From DATFPK01 sp035264885 (lineage in GTDB: Bacteria > Actinomycetota > Thermoleophilia > Solirubrobacterales > 70-9): a stretch of DNA of 53,971 bases. Within the stretch, counting starts at the first letter, position 1. Each line of letters starts with the position of its first letter. Below the pieces are notes generated by a model. That model saw only the letters and a list, made by a program, of their open reading frames with translations. It made no database searches and was not told the origin of the DNA. The DNA lies in NCBI GenBank assembly GCA_035264885.1, contig DATFPK010000087.1:1-53971 (forward strand). Direction: 5' to 3'. A program made the translations under genes and the position numbers. Positions 1-7,488 of this stretch are shown piece after piece.

Positions 1-174
1 CGTACCGCCGGTCACGGCGGTGCTGAGAGTGCAAGGTGTTGCTTCGGCGCAGGTGGTGCCTGAGCCGCTCTGACTGGCGTACCGCTGGGCGGCCGCCGCC
101 CCGGGAGTCGGGAGCGATGGGGTCAGCAGGCAGGCCAGGACCACGATCAAGCCGACGCGCGCTCTGCTGGGCAA
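1..174 (-). CDS. Secreted repeat protein, N-terminal part (runs off the window)
   Basis: A minus-strand reading frame stays open from a TTG at 174-172 to the left edge (58 codons). A GGAGG Shine-Dalgarno lies 5 nt upstream of the TTG, which decides the start. Residues 1-28 form a signal peptide with a basic start, a hydrophobic core (VGLIVVLACLL) and an Ala-rich cleavage region. The mature part begins with a Tyr-Ala-Ser segment rich in Ser/Gly, then a pair of Cys and TLSTAVTGGT. This resembles the start of secreted right-handed beta-helix (pectate-lyase-fold) proteins, whose first strand often reads like this in soil actinobacteria. The family call is an inference from about 30 residues; secretion is well supported. 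It is divergent from menB, with 36 bp between starts. Confidence 0.6.
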   Translation of the reverse strand, partial: MPSRARVGLIVVLACLLTPSLPTPGAAAAQRYASQSGSGTTCAEATPCTLSTAVTGGT

Positions 175-197
175 AACGACCTCCGTGGGCGCTGGAC

Positions 198-203
198 TAT
201 CGT
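198..203 (+). promoter_or_regulatory. -10 box for leaderless menB transcript
   Basis: TATCGT fits the actinobacterial TANNNT -10 consensus and is followed by exactly 7 nt before the menB ATG at 211. That would start transcription at or next to the A of the start codon. No Shine-Dalgarno is visible. The same arrangement recurs before at least eight other genes in the window. Confidence 0.5.
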
Positions 204-210
204 CCCGGCA

Positions 211-1089
211 ATGCCGATTCGTCACCGGGACGCACCGCCTGAGGACTCACTCTACGCCCGCCTTCAGTGGGAAAGTCAAGGGGATTACTCGGACATCCTC
301 TACGAGCGGGCCGAGGGAATCGCGAAGATCACGATCAACCGGCCGGAAGTCCGCAACGCCTTCCGCCCGCAGACGCTCGCCGAGCTGCGCGACGCCTTCG
401 CCCGGGCCCGCGACGACCTCGAGGTCGGCGCGATCATCTTGACCGGGGCGGGTGAGGACGCCTTCTGCGCGGGCGGCGACCAGAAGATCCGCGGCGATGA
501 CGGCTATATCGGCGATGACGAGGTGGCCAAACAGGGGGTCGGCCGGCTCGACGTCGGCGACCTTCACGTCCAGATCCGCCGCACCCCGAAGCCGGTGGTC
601 GCGATGGTCGCCGGCTACGCCGTCGGCGGCGGGCACATCCTCCACCTGGTGTGCGACCTGACGATCGCCGCCGACAACGCCAGGTTCGGCCAGACCGGTC
701 CACGGGTCGGCAGCTTCGACGGAGGCTTCGGAGCCAGCCTGCTGGCCCGCAACGTCGGGGTGAAGAAGGCGAAGGAGGTCTGGTTCCTCAGTCGCCTCTA
801 CGAGGCCGAGGAGGCCCGTGAGATGGGGCTCGTCAATACCGTCGTGCCGCTCGCCGACCTCGAGCGGGAGACCGTCGCCTGGTGCCGCGAGATGCTGGCT
901 CTCTCGCCGATGGCCCTGCGCCTGCTCAAGGCGAGCTTCAACGCCGAAGAGGACGGGCTCAGCGGCCTCCAGCAGCTCTCCCACGACGCCACCCTCCTCT
1001 TCTACATGTCCGAGGAGGGCCAGGAGGGCCGCAACGCCTACCAGCAAGGCCGCAGGCCCGACTTCACGAAGTACCCGCGGCGCCCTTAG
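211..1089 (+). CDS. menB: 1,4-dihydroxy-2-naphthoyl-CoA synthase
   Basis: MenB closes the second ring of the menaquinone nucleus by converting o-succinylbenzoyl-CoA to 1,4-dihydroxy-2-naphthoyl-CoA in the cytosol. The 292-aa protein is a full-length crotonase-fold enzyme. It carries the CoA/oxyanion segment AFCAGGDQKIRG (residues about 85-96), the Gly-rich segment VAGYAVGGGHI and the MenB-specific stretch FGQTGPRVGSFDGGFG. The C-terminus (EEGQEGRNAYQQGRRPDF) matches the E. coli/B. subtilis enzyme closely. The ATG at 211 is chosen because it lies 7 nt after a TATCGT box and gives normal length. It is first in menB-menA-menC-menD; its TAG directly abuts the menA ATG. Confidence 0.97.
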   Translation: MPIRHRDAPPEDSLYARLQWESQGDYSDILYERAEGIAKITINRPEVRNAFRPQTLAELRDAFARARDDLEVGAIILTGAGEDAFCAGGDQKIRGDDGYIGDDEVAKQGVGRLDVGDLHVQIRRTPKPVVAMVAGYAVGGGHILHLVCDLTIAADNARFGQTGPRVGSFDGGFGASLLARNVGVKKAKEVWFLSRLYEAEEAREMGLVNTVVPLADLERETVAWCREMLALSPMALRLLKASFNAEEDGLSGLQQLSHDATLLFYMSEEGQEGRNAYQQGRRPDFTKYPRRP

Positions 1090-1980
1090 ATGAGCGCCGC
1101 GCGCATCTGGCTGATGGCCGCCAGGGTGAGAACCCTGCCGGCGGCGATCGCCCCGGTCCTGGTCGGCACCGCCGTCGCGGTCGAGCAGGTTGGGGAGCTT
1201 CCGCGTGTCGGCGGCTTCGTCGTCGCCCTGCTCGGGTCGATCCTGATCCAGATCGGCACCAACCTCGCCAACGACTACTCGGACGCGCGGCGCGGCGCCG
1301 ACACGGCCGACCGGCTCGGCCCGGTCCGGGTCACGTCCGCCGGCCTGGTGACACCGCGGCGGGTCCTGGTCGCGACCTGGATCGCATTCCTCGCGGCGGT
1401 TGCCTGCGGCGTCTACCTGGCGGTCCTCGCCGGGCCGTTGATCCTTCTGATCGGCGCCCTGTCGATCGCCGCCGGCGTGCTGTACACCGGCGGCCCCCGC
1501 CCCTACGGCTACGCCGGGCTGGGTGAGCTCTTCGTCTTCCTCTTCTTCGGACTGGTCGCGGTGAACGGCTCCTACTACGTCCAGCTCGAGGAGCTCGGCT
1601 TCCTGCCGCTCGGACTCTCGGTCGCGGTCGGCTTCCTCTCGACCGCGATCCTCGTCGTCAACAACCTGCGCGACATCGAAACCGACCGCCGGGCCGGCAA
1701 GCACACGCTCGCCGTTCGGCTCGGCCGCGAGCGAACTCGGGCCCTCTACGCGGCGCTGGTCGCCGGCGCCTACCTCGTCCTCCTCCTAACCCTGCTCATC
1801 GACGGCGGCCCGTGGTGGGCGGCGCTCGGCGTCCTCTCGGCGCCGCTGGCGGCAGCGCCCCTCAAGGCGGTACGGACGCGCACCGACGGGCCTTCCCTGA
1901 ACGCCGCTCTGGCCGGGACCGGCGCCCTCCTGGCCGCGTTCAGCCTGCTGGTCTCGGCGGGCCTCCTGATCGCGAGCTGA
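1090..1980 (+). CDS. menA: 1,4-dihydroxy-2-naphthoate polyprenyltransferase
   Basis: MenA is the membrane prenyltransferase that attaches the isoprenoid tail to 1,4-dihydroxy-2-naphthoate, giving demethylmenaquinone. The 296-aa protein has about eight or nine hydrophobic helices typical of the UbiA superfamily. The first Asp-rich motif appears as NLANDYSDARRGAD (residues about 57-70), and the second as NNLRDIETDRRAGKHTLAVRLG (about 192-213, quoted in part). The ATG starts on the base after the menB stop, so translation is probably coupled. The N-terminus has the family-typical WxxAARxRTLPAAxAPVLVG pattern. Confidence 0.96.
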   Translation: MSAARIWLMAARVRTLPAAIAPVLVGTAVAVEQVGELPRVGGFVVALLGSILIQIGTNLANDYSDARRGADTADRLGPVRVTSAGLVTPRRVLVATWIAFLAAVACGVYLAVLAGPLILLIGALSIAAGVLYTGGPRPYGYAGLGELFVFLFFGLVAVNGSYYVQLEELGFLPLGLSVAVGFLSTAILVVNNLRDIETDRRAGKHTLAVRLGRERTRALYAALVAGAYLVLLLTLLIDGGPWWAALGVLSAPLAAAPLKAVRTRTDGPSLNAALAGTGALLAAFSLLVSAGLLIAS

Positions 1981-1983
1981 GCG

Positions 1984-2997
1984 ATGGCCGTCGCGTCGGC
2001 CGAGGTCACCCCCTACGCGCTGCCGTTCAAGGAGCCGTACGAGACCGCGCGAGGGGTGCTGGATCGGCGCGAGATGGTCCTGCTTCGGCTGCGCGACCAC
2101 GACGGGCTGACCGGACTTGGGGAGGCGGTGCCGCTGAGCCTGCGCGGAGGCGCGGGGGTCGGCCAGGTCGTCGAAGAGCTCAGGGGCTGGGACCCCGGCG
2201 CGGACCCCGCGGGGATGTCGCCTCCGGCCCGCTGCGCGGCGCGGACCGCGCTGCTCGACCTCTCGGCGCGCCGCCGCGACGAGCCCCTCTGGCGAGTGCT
2301 CGGCGCCGACCGGGCGCAGCCGGTGCTCTGCAACGCGACGCTGGTGGGAGGTCCGCCGCTTCACGTCGCGCAGCAGGCTCTCGCCTGGGAGGCGGACGGG
2401 TTCCACACGTTCAAGCTGAAGCTGGGCGGAGAGGCCGACGCCGAGGCCGTGCGGATGGTCCGCCAGGCGCTCGACCCGAGCGCCCGGCTGCGAGTCGACG
2501 CGAACGGCGTCTGGGACCTGGAGACGGCAGAGCGGACGCTGGCCGAGCTCGCCGAGCAGGAGATCGAGCTCGCCGAGCAGCCCGTGGCGACGCTCGAGGA
2601 GATGGCGGACCTGCGGCCGCGGACCGTGATCCCGCTCGCGGCGGACGAGAGCGTCGCCGGACCGGAGGACGCCGAGAAAGCGCTCTTACTCGGCGCCTGC
2701 GACCTCGTGACGGTCAAGATCTCCAAGACCGGAAACCCCGACCCGGGGCCGATCGCGAACCGCATCCCCGTCTACCTCTCGAGCGCCCTGGACGGGCCGG
2801 TCGGTATCGCGGCGGCCGCCCACGCGGCGCAGACCCTCGGCGGCCCCCTCGCCCACGGTCTGGCGACGCAGCGCCTGTTTGCCGGCAGCATTGCCTCCGT
2901 CGCCTGCCAGCTGGAAGGCGACCGGCTCCACCTTCCCCCCGGCCCGGGCCTCGGCGTCGAGATCGACGCGGCGGCCCTGGAGGCGCACCGCCTCTAA
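1984..2997 (+). CDS. menC: o-Succinylbenzoate synthase (enolase superfamily)
   Basis: MenC dehydrates SHCHC to o-succinylbenzoate. The 337-aa protein has the enolase-superfamily fold: an N-terminal capping domain (1-100) and a barrel. Visible catalytic elements are the KxK motif in FKLKLGG, the metal-binding Asp in RVDANGVWDL, a Glu in ELAEQPV, the Asp-Glu-Ser of AADESVAG and the second-side Lys in VTVKISKTG. Sequence alone cannot exclude a dipeptide epimerase or N-acylamino acid racemase, which share this scaffold; its place between menA (3 nt gap) and menD makes MenC much the better call. Confidence 0.9.
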   Translation: MAVASAEVTPYALPFKEPYETARGVLDRREMVLLRLRDHDGLTGLGEAVPLSLRGGAGVGQVVEELRGWDPGADPAGMSPPARCAARTALLDLSARRRDEPLWRVLGADRAQPVLCNATLVGGPPLHVAQQALAWEADGFHTFKLKLGGEADAEAVRMVRQALDPSARLRVDANGVWDLETAERTLAELAEQEIELAEQPVATLEEMADLRPRTVIPLAADESVAGPEDAEKALLLGACDLVTVKISKTGNPDPGPIANRIPVYLSSALDGPVGIAAAAHAAQTLGGPLAHGLATQRLFAGSIASVACQLEGDRLHLPPGPGLGVEIDAAALEAHRL

Positions 2998-3009
2998 CGT
3001 CTGGAGCCC

Positions 3010-4752
3010 GTGGACCCGACCAACCGCAACACGGCGCTCGCTTCGGCCTTCGCCGAGGAGCTGGCCAGGTCCGGTGTCCGCCACGCCGTGCTCTCCCCCG
3101 GCTCCCGCTCGACGCCGCTCGCGGTCGCGCTTCATCGCGAGGACGCGATCGACCTGACCGTGATCGTCGACGAGCGCTCGGCCGGGTTCTTCGCGCTCGG
3201 CGCGGCCCAGGCGACCCGGACTCCGGTCGCGGTCCTCTGCACCTCGGGCACCGCGGCCGCCAACCTCCATCCCGCGGTCTGTGAGGCCGACGAGTCTGGG
3301 GTGCCGCTGCTGGTCCTCACCGCCGACCGCCCCCCCGAGCTGCGCGACATCGGCGCCGGCCAGACGATCGACCAGCTCAAGCTCTACGGCGACGCGGTCC
3401 GCTGGTTCTGCGAGGTCGGCACCCACGAGGCCGACGACGAAGGACTCCTCCACTACCGCTCGACCGCCTGCCGCGCCTTCGCCGCCGCCCGCGGTGAGCC
3501 GCGGTCCGGCCCGGTCCACCTCAACTTCGCCTGGCGGGAGCCGCTCGCGCCGATGCCGGGCGAGACGGGCGTCACGGCGACCGACCCGTTGGCGCTGCAG
3601 GGACGCGACGTCCGGCCCCTCACCGCCGTGACGCCGATCGACGCGCGGCCGGACGACTTCGCTCTCGACGAGCTGGCACGGCACCTCCGGGAGGCGGAGT
3701 CCGGGGTGATCGTCGCCGGACGGCAGACCGACCCCGGTCTGCGCGAACCGCTCGCGCGGTTGGGGCTGGCCGCCGGATTTCCGATCCTCGCCGAGCCGAC
3801 CTCGCAGCTCCGCTGGGGCCCGCACGACCGCGGCAACGTGGTCAGCGCCTACGACGCGATCCTCCGCGGCGGCCCGCTGGCGGAGTCGCCCGCCGACCTC
3901 GTCCTGCGGTTCGGCGAGATGCCGACCAGCAAGTCCCTGCGGGCCTGGGTCGCCCGGGCCCGAGCCGAGATCGCGGTCGACCCCTCGGGCGGGTGGAACG
4001 AGCCGACCCGGCGCGCCGCGGCGGTCCTGAGGGCCGGCCCGGCGGCGCTCGCGACGGGCATCGCCGAGCGCCTCGGCTCCGCGGGGGAGCCTCCCGCCGC
4101 CTGGCTCGAGGCCGACGCCGCCGCCCGGGAAGCCTTCGCTTCCGAGCTCGACCTCGGCGCCGAGCCGACCGAGCCGGCCCTCCAGCTCGCGCTCGCCCGC
4201 TCCTATGCCGACGGCGACCTGGTCTACACCGCCTCCAGCATGCCGATCCGCGACCAGGAGGCGTTCCTCCCGCCGGGCGAAGCCGACGTCTTGTTCCTCG
4301 CCAACCGCGGCGCCAACGGGATCGACGGCCTGGTGTCGTCGGGGATCGGCGCCGCCCACGCCAGCGGCCGGCCGACGACGGTCGTCACCGGTGACCTGGG
4401 GATGCTCCACGACATCGGCGCGCTGGCGGCGCTGGGGGCGGTTTCCGTGCCGGTCCGGATCGTCGTGATCGACAACGGCGGCGGGGGCATCTTCGAGTTC
4501 CTCCCGCAGGCTGACGCGCTCGACCGCCGGGAGTTCGAGGAGCTGCTCGGAACCGCGCGTGCGCTCGACCTCGCGGCGTCCGCGCGCGCCTTCGGCATCC
4601 CGCACCGGCGGGTCGAGCGGCTCACCGGGTTGGGCGACGCGCTCGCCGCCGGCACGGGTCTGATCGAGCTCCCAGTCGAGCGCAGGGCCAACGTCGAGCT
4701 GCACCGTCGCCTGAACGGCGCCGCCTCGGTCCAGCCGACTAGGGGTTCATGA
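3010..4752 (+). CDS. menD: SEPHCHC synthase (MenD)
   Basis: MenD is the thiamine-diphosphate enzyme that joins 2-oxoglutarate to isochorismate, the first committed step of menaquinone synthesis. The 580-aa protein begins with TNRNTALASAFAEELARSG and the signature HAVLSPGSRSTPLAVAL. The ThDP-binding region reads VVTGDLGMLHDIGALAAL, followed by VVIDNGGGGIFEFLPQ (residues about 455-500). A GTG start is used, preceded by GGAG with a short 3-nt gap; menC ends 12 nt upstream. Its 3' end overlaps the convergent gene at 4739-5428 by 14 bp. Its substrate isochorismate would come from MenF, encoded at 5523-6923 on the other strand. Confidence 0.96.
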   Translation: MDPTNRNTALASAFAEELARSGVRHAVLSPGSRSTPLAVALHREDAIDLTVIVDERSAGFFALGAAQATRTPVAVLCTSGTAAANLHPAVCEADESGVPLLVLTADRPPELRDIGAGQTIDQLKLYGDAVRWFCEVGTHEADDEGLLHYRSTACRAFAAARGEPRSGPVHLNFAWREPLAPMPGETGVTATDPLALQGRDVRPLTAVTPIDARPDDFALDELARHLREAESGVIVAGRQTDPGLREPLARLGLAAGFPILAEPTSQLRWGPHDRGNVVSAYDAILRGGPLAESPADLVLRFGEMPTSKSLRAWVARARAEIAVDPSGGWNEPTRRAAAVLRAGPAALATGIAERLGSAGEPPAAWLEADAAAREAFASELDLGAEPTEPALQLALARSYADGDLVYTASSMPIRDQEAFLPPGEADVLFLANRGANGIDGLVSSGIGAAHASGRPTTVVTGDLGMLHDIGALAALGAVSVPVRIVVIDNGGGGIFEFLPQADALDRREFEELLGTARALDLAASARAFGIPHRRVERLTGLGDALAAGTGLIELPVERRANVELHRRLNGAASVQPTRGS

Positions 4753-5428
4753 CGGTCTCCGCCGTCACGTGGCACTGGCCCGCGGGAGTGATCGAGCTCG
4801 ACGAGTTGTAGCCGCTGACGCTTACGTGAGCCGTCCTGGCGTTCGCGCCACTGCCGCGGTAGAGCTTGTAATCCCAGAGGGCGGCGATCCCGAACGGACC
4901 GGGCGGCCCGGGGTTCGGCTGGGCGATGACCACACCGCCGCCACCGCCGGAGAACTGCCCGGCGTCGAAGTCGGTGAACTCCGCTTTGCCGGTGCCGGCC
5001 GGCAGATCGCTTGCCGTCACGTACCCGACGCCGGTGTACTCCGCGGCGTCGTCGTCGCTGAGCTGCTGGATCCGCATCTGGTCGTTGTTCGCATGGGTCC
5101 CGCAGTAGATGAGGCGGACCTGGCCCATCGTGGGCACGTCGGCCAGCACCAGTGGCTGAGGCAGGAACCCGACGGCCGGAGCCGTGAACGTACGGAACAC
5201 CTGCTTGCCCTTGCCGCGTACCAGCCCCTTGAAGCTCGCCTCGTTGGCCTGACGGGCGCCGACCGCCCCGGTCGCGAGGTCGCTCTTCTTCACGGCCTTC
5301 GGAGCGATGTCGTCGCTGCGGACGCTGTTGTGGCCCGGCAACGCAACTGCTGTGCCGCCGAGGGCGACGAACAGCGCCGCATAGGCCACCGGGTTGCGCC
5401 TGAGGTGGGAACCCACTCGCTTGAACAT
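4739..5428 (-). CDS. Exported hypothetical protein
   Basis: The 229-aa product starts at an ATG with GGGAG 6 nt upstream, which rules out the longer reading frame reaching 5605. Residues 1-31 (MFKRVGSHLRRNPVAYAALF then VALGGTAVALPG) form a basic region plus a hydrophobic segment. It is followed by NSVRSDDIAPKAVKKSDLATGAVG, a pattern that recurs at the N-terminus of many exported actinobacterial proteins of unknown function. The mature part has only two Cys (in YCGTH and GQCHV), which could form a disulphide, and a Gly-rich patch near residue 165. No enzymatic motif is recognised. It sits between the convergent men and ilv-menF operons; no functional link to menaquinone is evident. Confidence 0.75.
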   Translation of the reverse strand: MFKRVGSHLRRNPVAYAALFVALGGTAVALPGHNSVRSDDIAPKAVKKSDLATGAVGARQANEASFKGLVRGKGKQVFRTFTAPAVGFLPQPLVLADVPTMGQVRLIYCGTHANNDQMRIQQLSDDDAAEYTGVGYVTASDLPAGTGKAEFTDFDAGQFSGGGGGVVIAQPNPGPPGPFGIAALWDYKLYRGSGANARTAHVSVSGYNSSSSITPAGQCHVTAETVMNP

Positions 5429-5522
5429 GTCGTCTCCCGACGTCACGGAACCGCTACTGGCGAGCGGTACCTGTCCGCCGAGCCTAAGCCCGCTTCCAAC
5501 CTCGGCGCAAGGTGCTGCGCAG

Positions 5523-6923
5523 CTATTCGGCCAGGAGGGGCAGGAGAGCGCCGAGCTTGACCTCGGTCTCGGCCAGCTCGGCGGCCGGGTCTGAGGCCTC
5601 GACAATCCCGCCGCCGGCGAAGAGCCGGGCCTCGCGGTCGCGAATCAGGGCGCTGCGCAGGGCGACGCAGAATTCGCCGTCCTCAGTGGCGTCCATCCAG
5701 CCAACCGGTCCGGCGTACCAGCCACGGTCCATCTGTTCCAGGTCCTCGATCGCCTCTCCGGCCTGAGGCCACGGCTCGCCGCCGACGGCCGGGGTCGGGT
5801 GAAGCAGGCCGGCCAGCTCGACTGCCGACCGCGGCTCGGCAAGCTGGGCGACTACCGGCGTCGCGAGGTGCTGGATGTTGGCGACCTTGACCAGGCCCGG
5901 GTCCGGGTCCGCCTGCACCCAGACCGCAAGCCGCCGCAACGAGCGAACGATCCGCCGGGCGACGATCTCGTGCTCCCGCCGGTCCTTGGCGCTGCGCAGG
6001 AGCTGCTCGCCGAGGTGATCGTCGACGGCCGGGTCCGAGCTGCGGCGCGTCGAGCCCGCCAGGGCGACTGTGGACAGCGACGCCCCGGAGCGCCTCAGCA
6101 GCAGCTCCGGGCTGGCCCCGACGAAGGCACCCTGGGCGGTACCGCAGCAAAAGCTGAAGCAGGACGGAAAGAGCTCGCGCTGCGCCCCGAACAGGGCGGC
6201 GACGTCGTGGGCGGCCGGCGCGGTCGCGACGACCTCGCGGGCGAGGACCACCTTGGAGAGCCCGCCGCCGGCGATCCGCCGGGTCGCCTCAGCCACAGCC
6301 GACTCGAACTCGCTCGGCGGCCGGGTGCTGCGGATCTCCGTCCGGCCCGAGCGGACCGGCGCGAGCATCGGCAGCGAGCCACCGCGCAGGGACGCGATCC
6401 GCCCGGCGAGGCCGGCCAGACGCTCCTCGGCGTCGATGCCGGGCCCGGCCACCACGTTGGCGGTCAGCCACGCCTGTCCGCCGGTCCGGCAGAGCGAGAT
6501 CTCGGGCAGGGTCATCGTCGCCGGCTCGAATGAGGCCCACTGGGCCTCCGAGCCGCCGTCCGGCGCGAAGGCGAAGCCGCCGGTCCAGACCGGGCCGGTG
6601 CCCGCCGGCAGCCCCTCGGCGCCACTGACAAGCGCAGCGGAGGAGAGACTCGCGCAATCGGCGGCGACATCCCCGAACCGGCCGGACCCGCGCGAAACCG
6701 AAGAGGCTGCCGAGCCGATCGCGCCGAGCGCGAAGCCGCGATCGGGCTGCTCCCAGCAGAACCACGGCTCCCTCGCCAGTCGCGACGTGAAGGCAACCGC
6801 GCACGGGTCCGCCTCCTCGACGGGCACGGTCGCGCTCACCAGGGTCCGCCCGCCGCGATCCCCGGCGCGCTCGATGCCCGCGGTCAGGTCGGCGATAAGC
6901 GGTTCGAGCTCGACCAGGGCCAC
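5523..6923 (-). CDS. menF: Isochorismate synthase
   Basis: MenF isomerises chorismate to isochorismate, supplying MenD. The 466-aa protein has the chorismate-binding domain in its C-terminal half: LSKVVLAREVVATAPAAHDV, GAFVGASPELLLRR, ALAGSTRRS, then AKDRREHEIVARRIVRSL, and VKVANIQHLATPV. The end reads MDRGWYAGPVGWMDATEDGE and ARLFAGGGIVEASDPAAELA, typical of isochorismate rather than anthranilate synthases. It lies 16 nt after ilvN on the same strand, so it probably belongs to an ilvB-ilvN-menF transcript and not to the menBACD operon that faces it. Confidence 0.95.
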   Translation of the reverse strand: MALVELEPLIADLTAGIERAGDRGGRTLVSATVPVEEADPCAVAFTSRLAREPWFCWEQPDRGFALGAIGSAASSVSRGSGRFGDVAADCASLSSAALVSGAEGLPAGTGPVWTGGFAFAPDGGSEAQWASFEPATMTLPEISLCRTGGQAWLTANVVAGPGIDAEERLAGLAGRIASLRGGSLPMLAPVRSGRTEIRSTRPPSEFESAVAEATRRIAGGGLSKVVLAREVVATAPAAHDVAALFGAQRELFPSCFSFCCGTAQGAFVGASPELLLRRSGASLSTVALAGSTRRSSDPAVDDHLGEQLLRSAKDRREHEIVARRIVRSLRRLAVWVQADPDPGLVKVANIQHLATPVVAQLAEPRSAVELAGLLHPTPAVGGEPWPQAGEAIEDLEQMDRGWYAGPVGWMDATEDGEFCVALRSALIRDREARLFAGGGIVEASDPAAELAETEVKLGALLPLLAE

Positions 6924-6939
6924 CGGACCGGCCCCGGCC

Positions 6940-7488
6940 TCAGTCGCTGCCGCGGGCGATCGCGATCTCGCCGGTGCGGACCATCTCGACCAGGCCGTGC
7001 GGGCGGATCATCCGCTCGAAGGCCTCGATCTTGTCGGCGGACCCGGTGATCTCGATCGTCATCGTCCGCCGGGAGACGTCGACGATCTTCGCCCGGAAGA
7101 TCTCAGCGAACTGCATGATCTCGGCCCGGTTCTCGACCGCGGCGGTGACCTTGAACAGGGCCATCTCGCGCGCGATCGTGTCCTCGGGCTCCATGTCGCG
7201 GATCTTCAGGACGTTGACCAGCTTGTGCAGCTGCTTGGTGACCTGGTCGATCGGGTGGACGGCCCCGTCGAGCGTCAGCGTGATCCGCGAGATGTTCGCG
7301 TCGTCGGTGGGGCCGACCGCGAGGGTGTCGATGTTGAAGCCGCGCCGGGCGAACAGGCCGGCGATCCGGGCGAGGACGCCGGGCCGGTTCTCGACCAGGA
7401 TCGACAGGACGTGCTTGCGGCCGGTCAGCGCCCCGGGGACGCTCAGCTCCTCGAGCTTGACCAGCTCCGGAGTGCCCGGCTCGCCCAT
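6940..7488 (-). CDS. ilvN: Acetolactate synthase small (regulatory) subunit
   Basis: IlvN is the regulatory subunit that confers valine feedback control on acetolactate synthase. The product is 182 aa. An ACT domain starts at about residue 25 (RKHVLSILVENRPGVLARIA, then GLFARRGFNIDTLAVGPT), followed by the ALS-small C-terminal domain (VENRAEIMQFAEIFRAKIVD). The ATG overlaps the ilvB stop by one base (TGATG), which fixes the start and implies coupled translation. The longer frame reaching 7986 is only an antisense-free extension through ilvB. ilvC, the usual third gene, is absent; menF follows instead. Confidence 0.95.
   Translation of the reverse strand: MGEPGTPELVKLEELSVPGALTGRKHVLSILVENRPGVLARIAGLFARRGFNIDTLAVGPTDDANISRITLTLDGAVHPIDQVTKQLHKLVNVLKIRDMEPEDTIAREMALFKVTAAVENRAEIMQFAEIFRAKIVDVSRRTMTIEITGSADKIEAFERMIRPHGLVEMVRTGEIAIARGSD

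Noticed and set aside
247..1704. 485-residue open frame antisense to menB and menA
   Set aside because: It spans two real, well-conserved genes in the opposite strand and has no recognisable motif.
2686..4704. 672-residue open frame antisense to menD
   Set aside because: menD motifs are continuous on the plus strand; the antisense product is Arg/Gly/Asp-rich low-complexity sequence.
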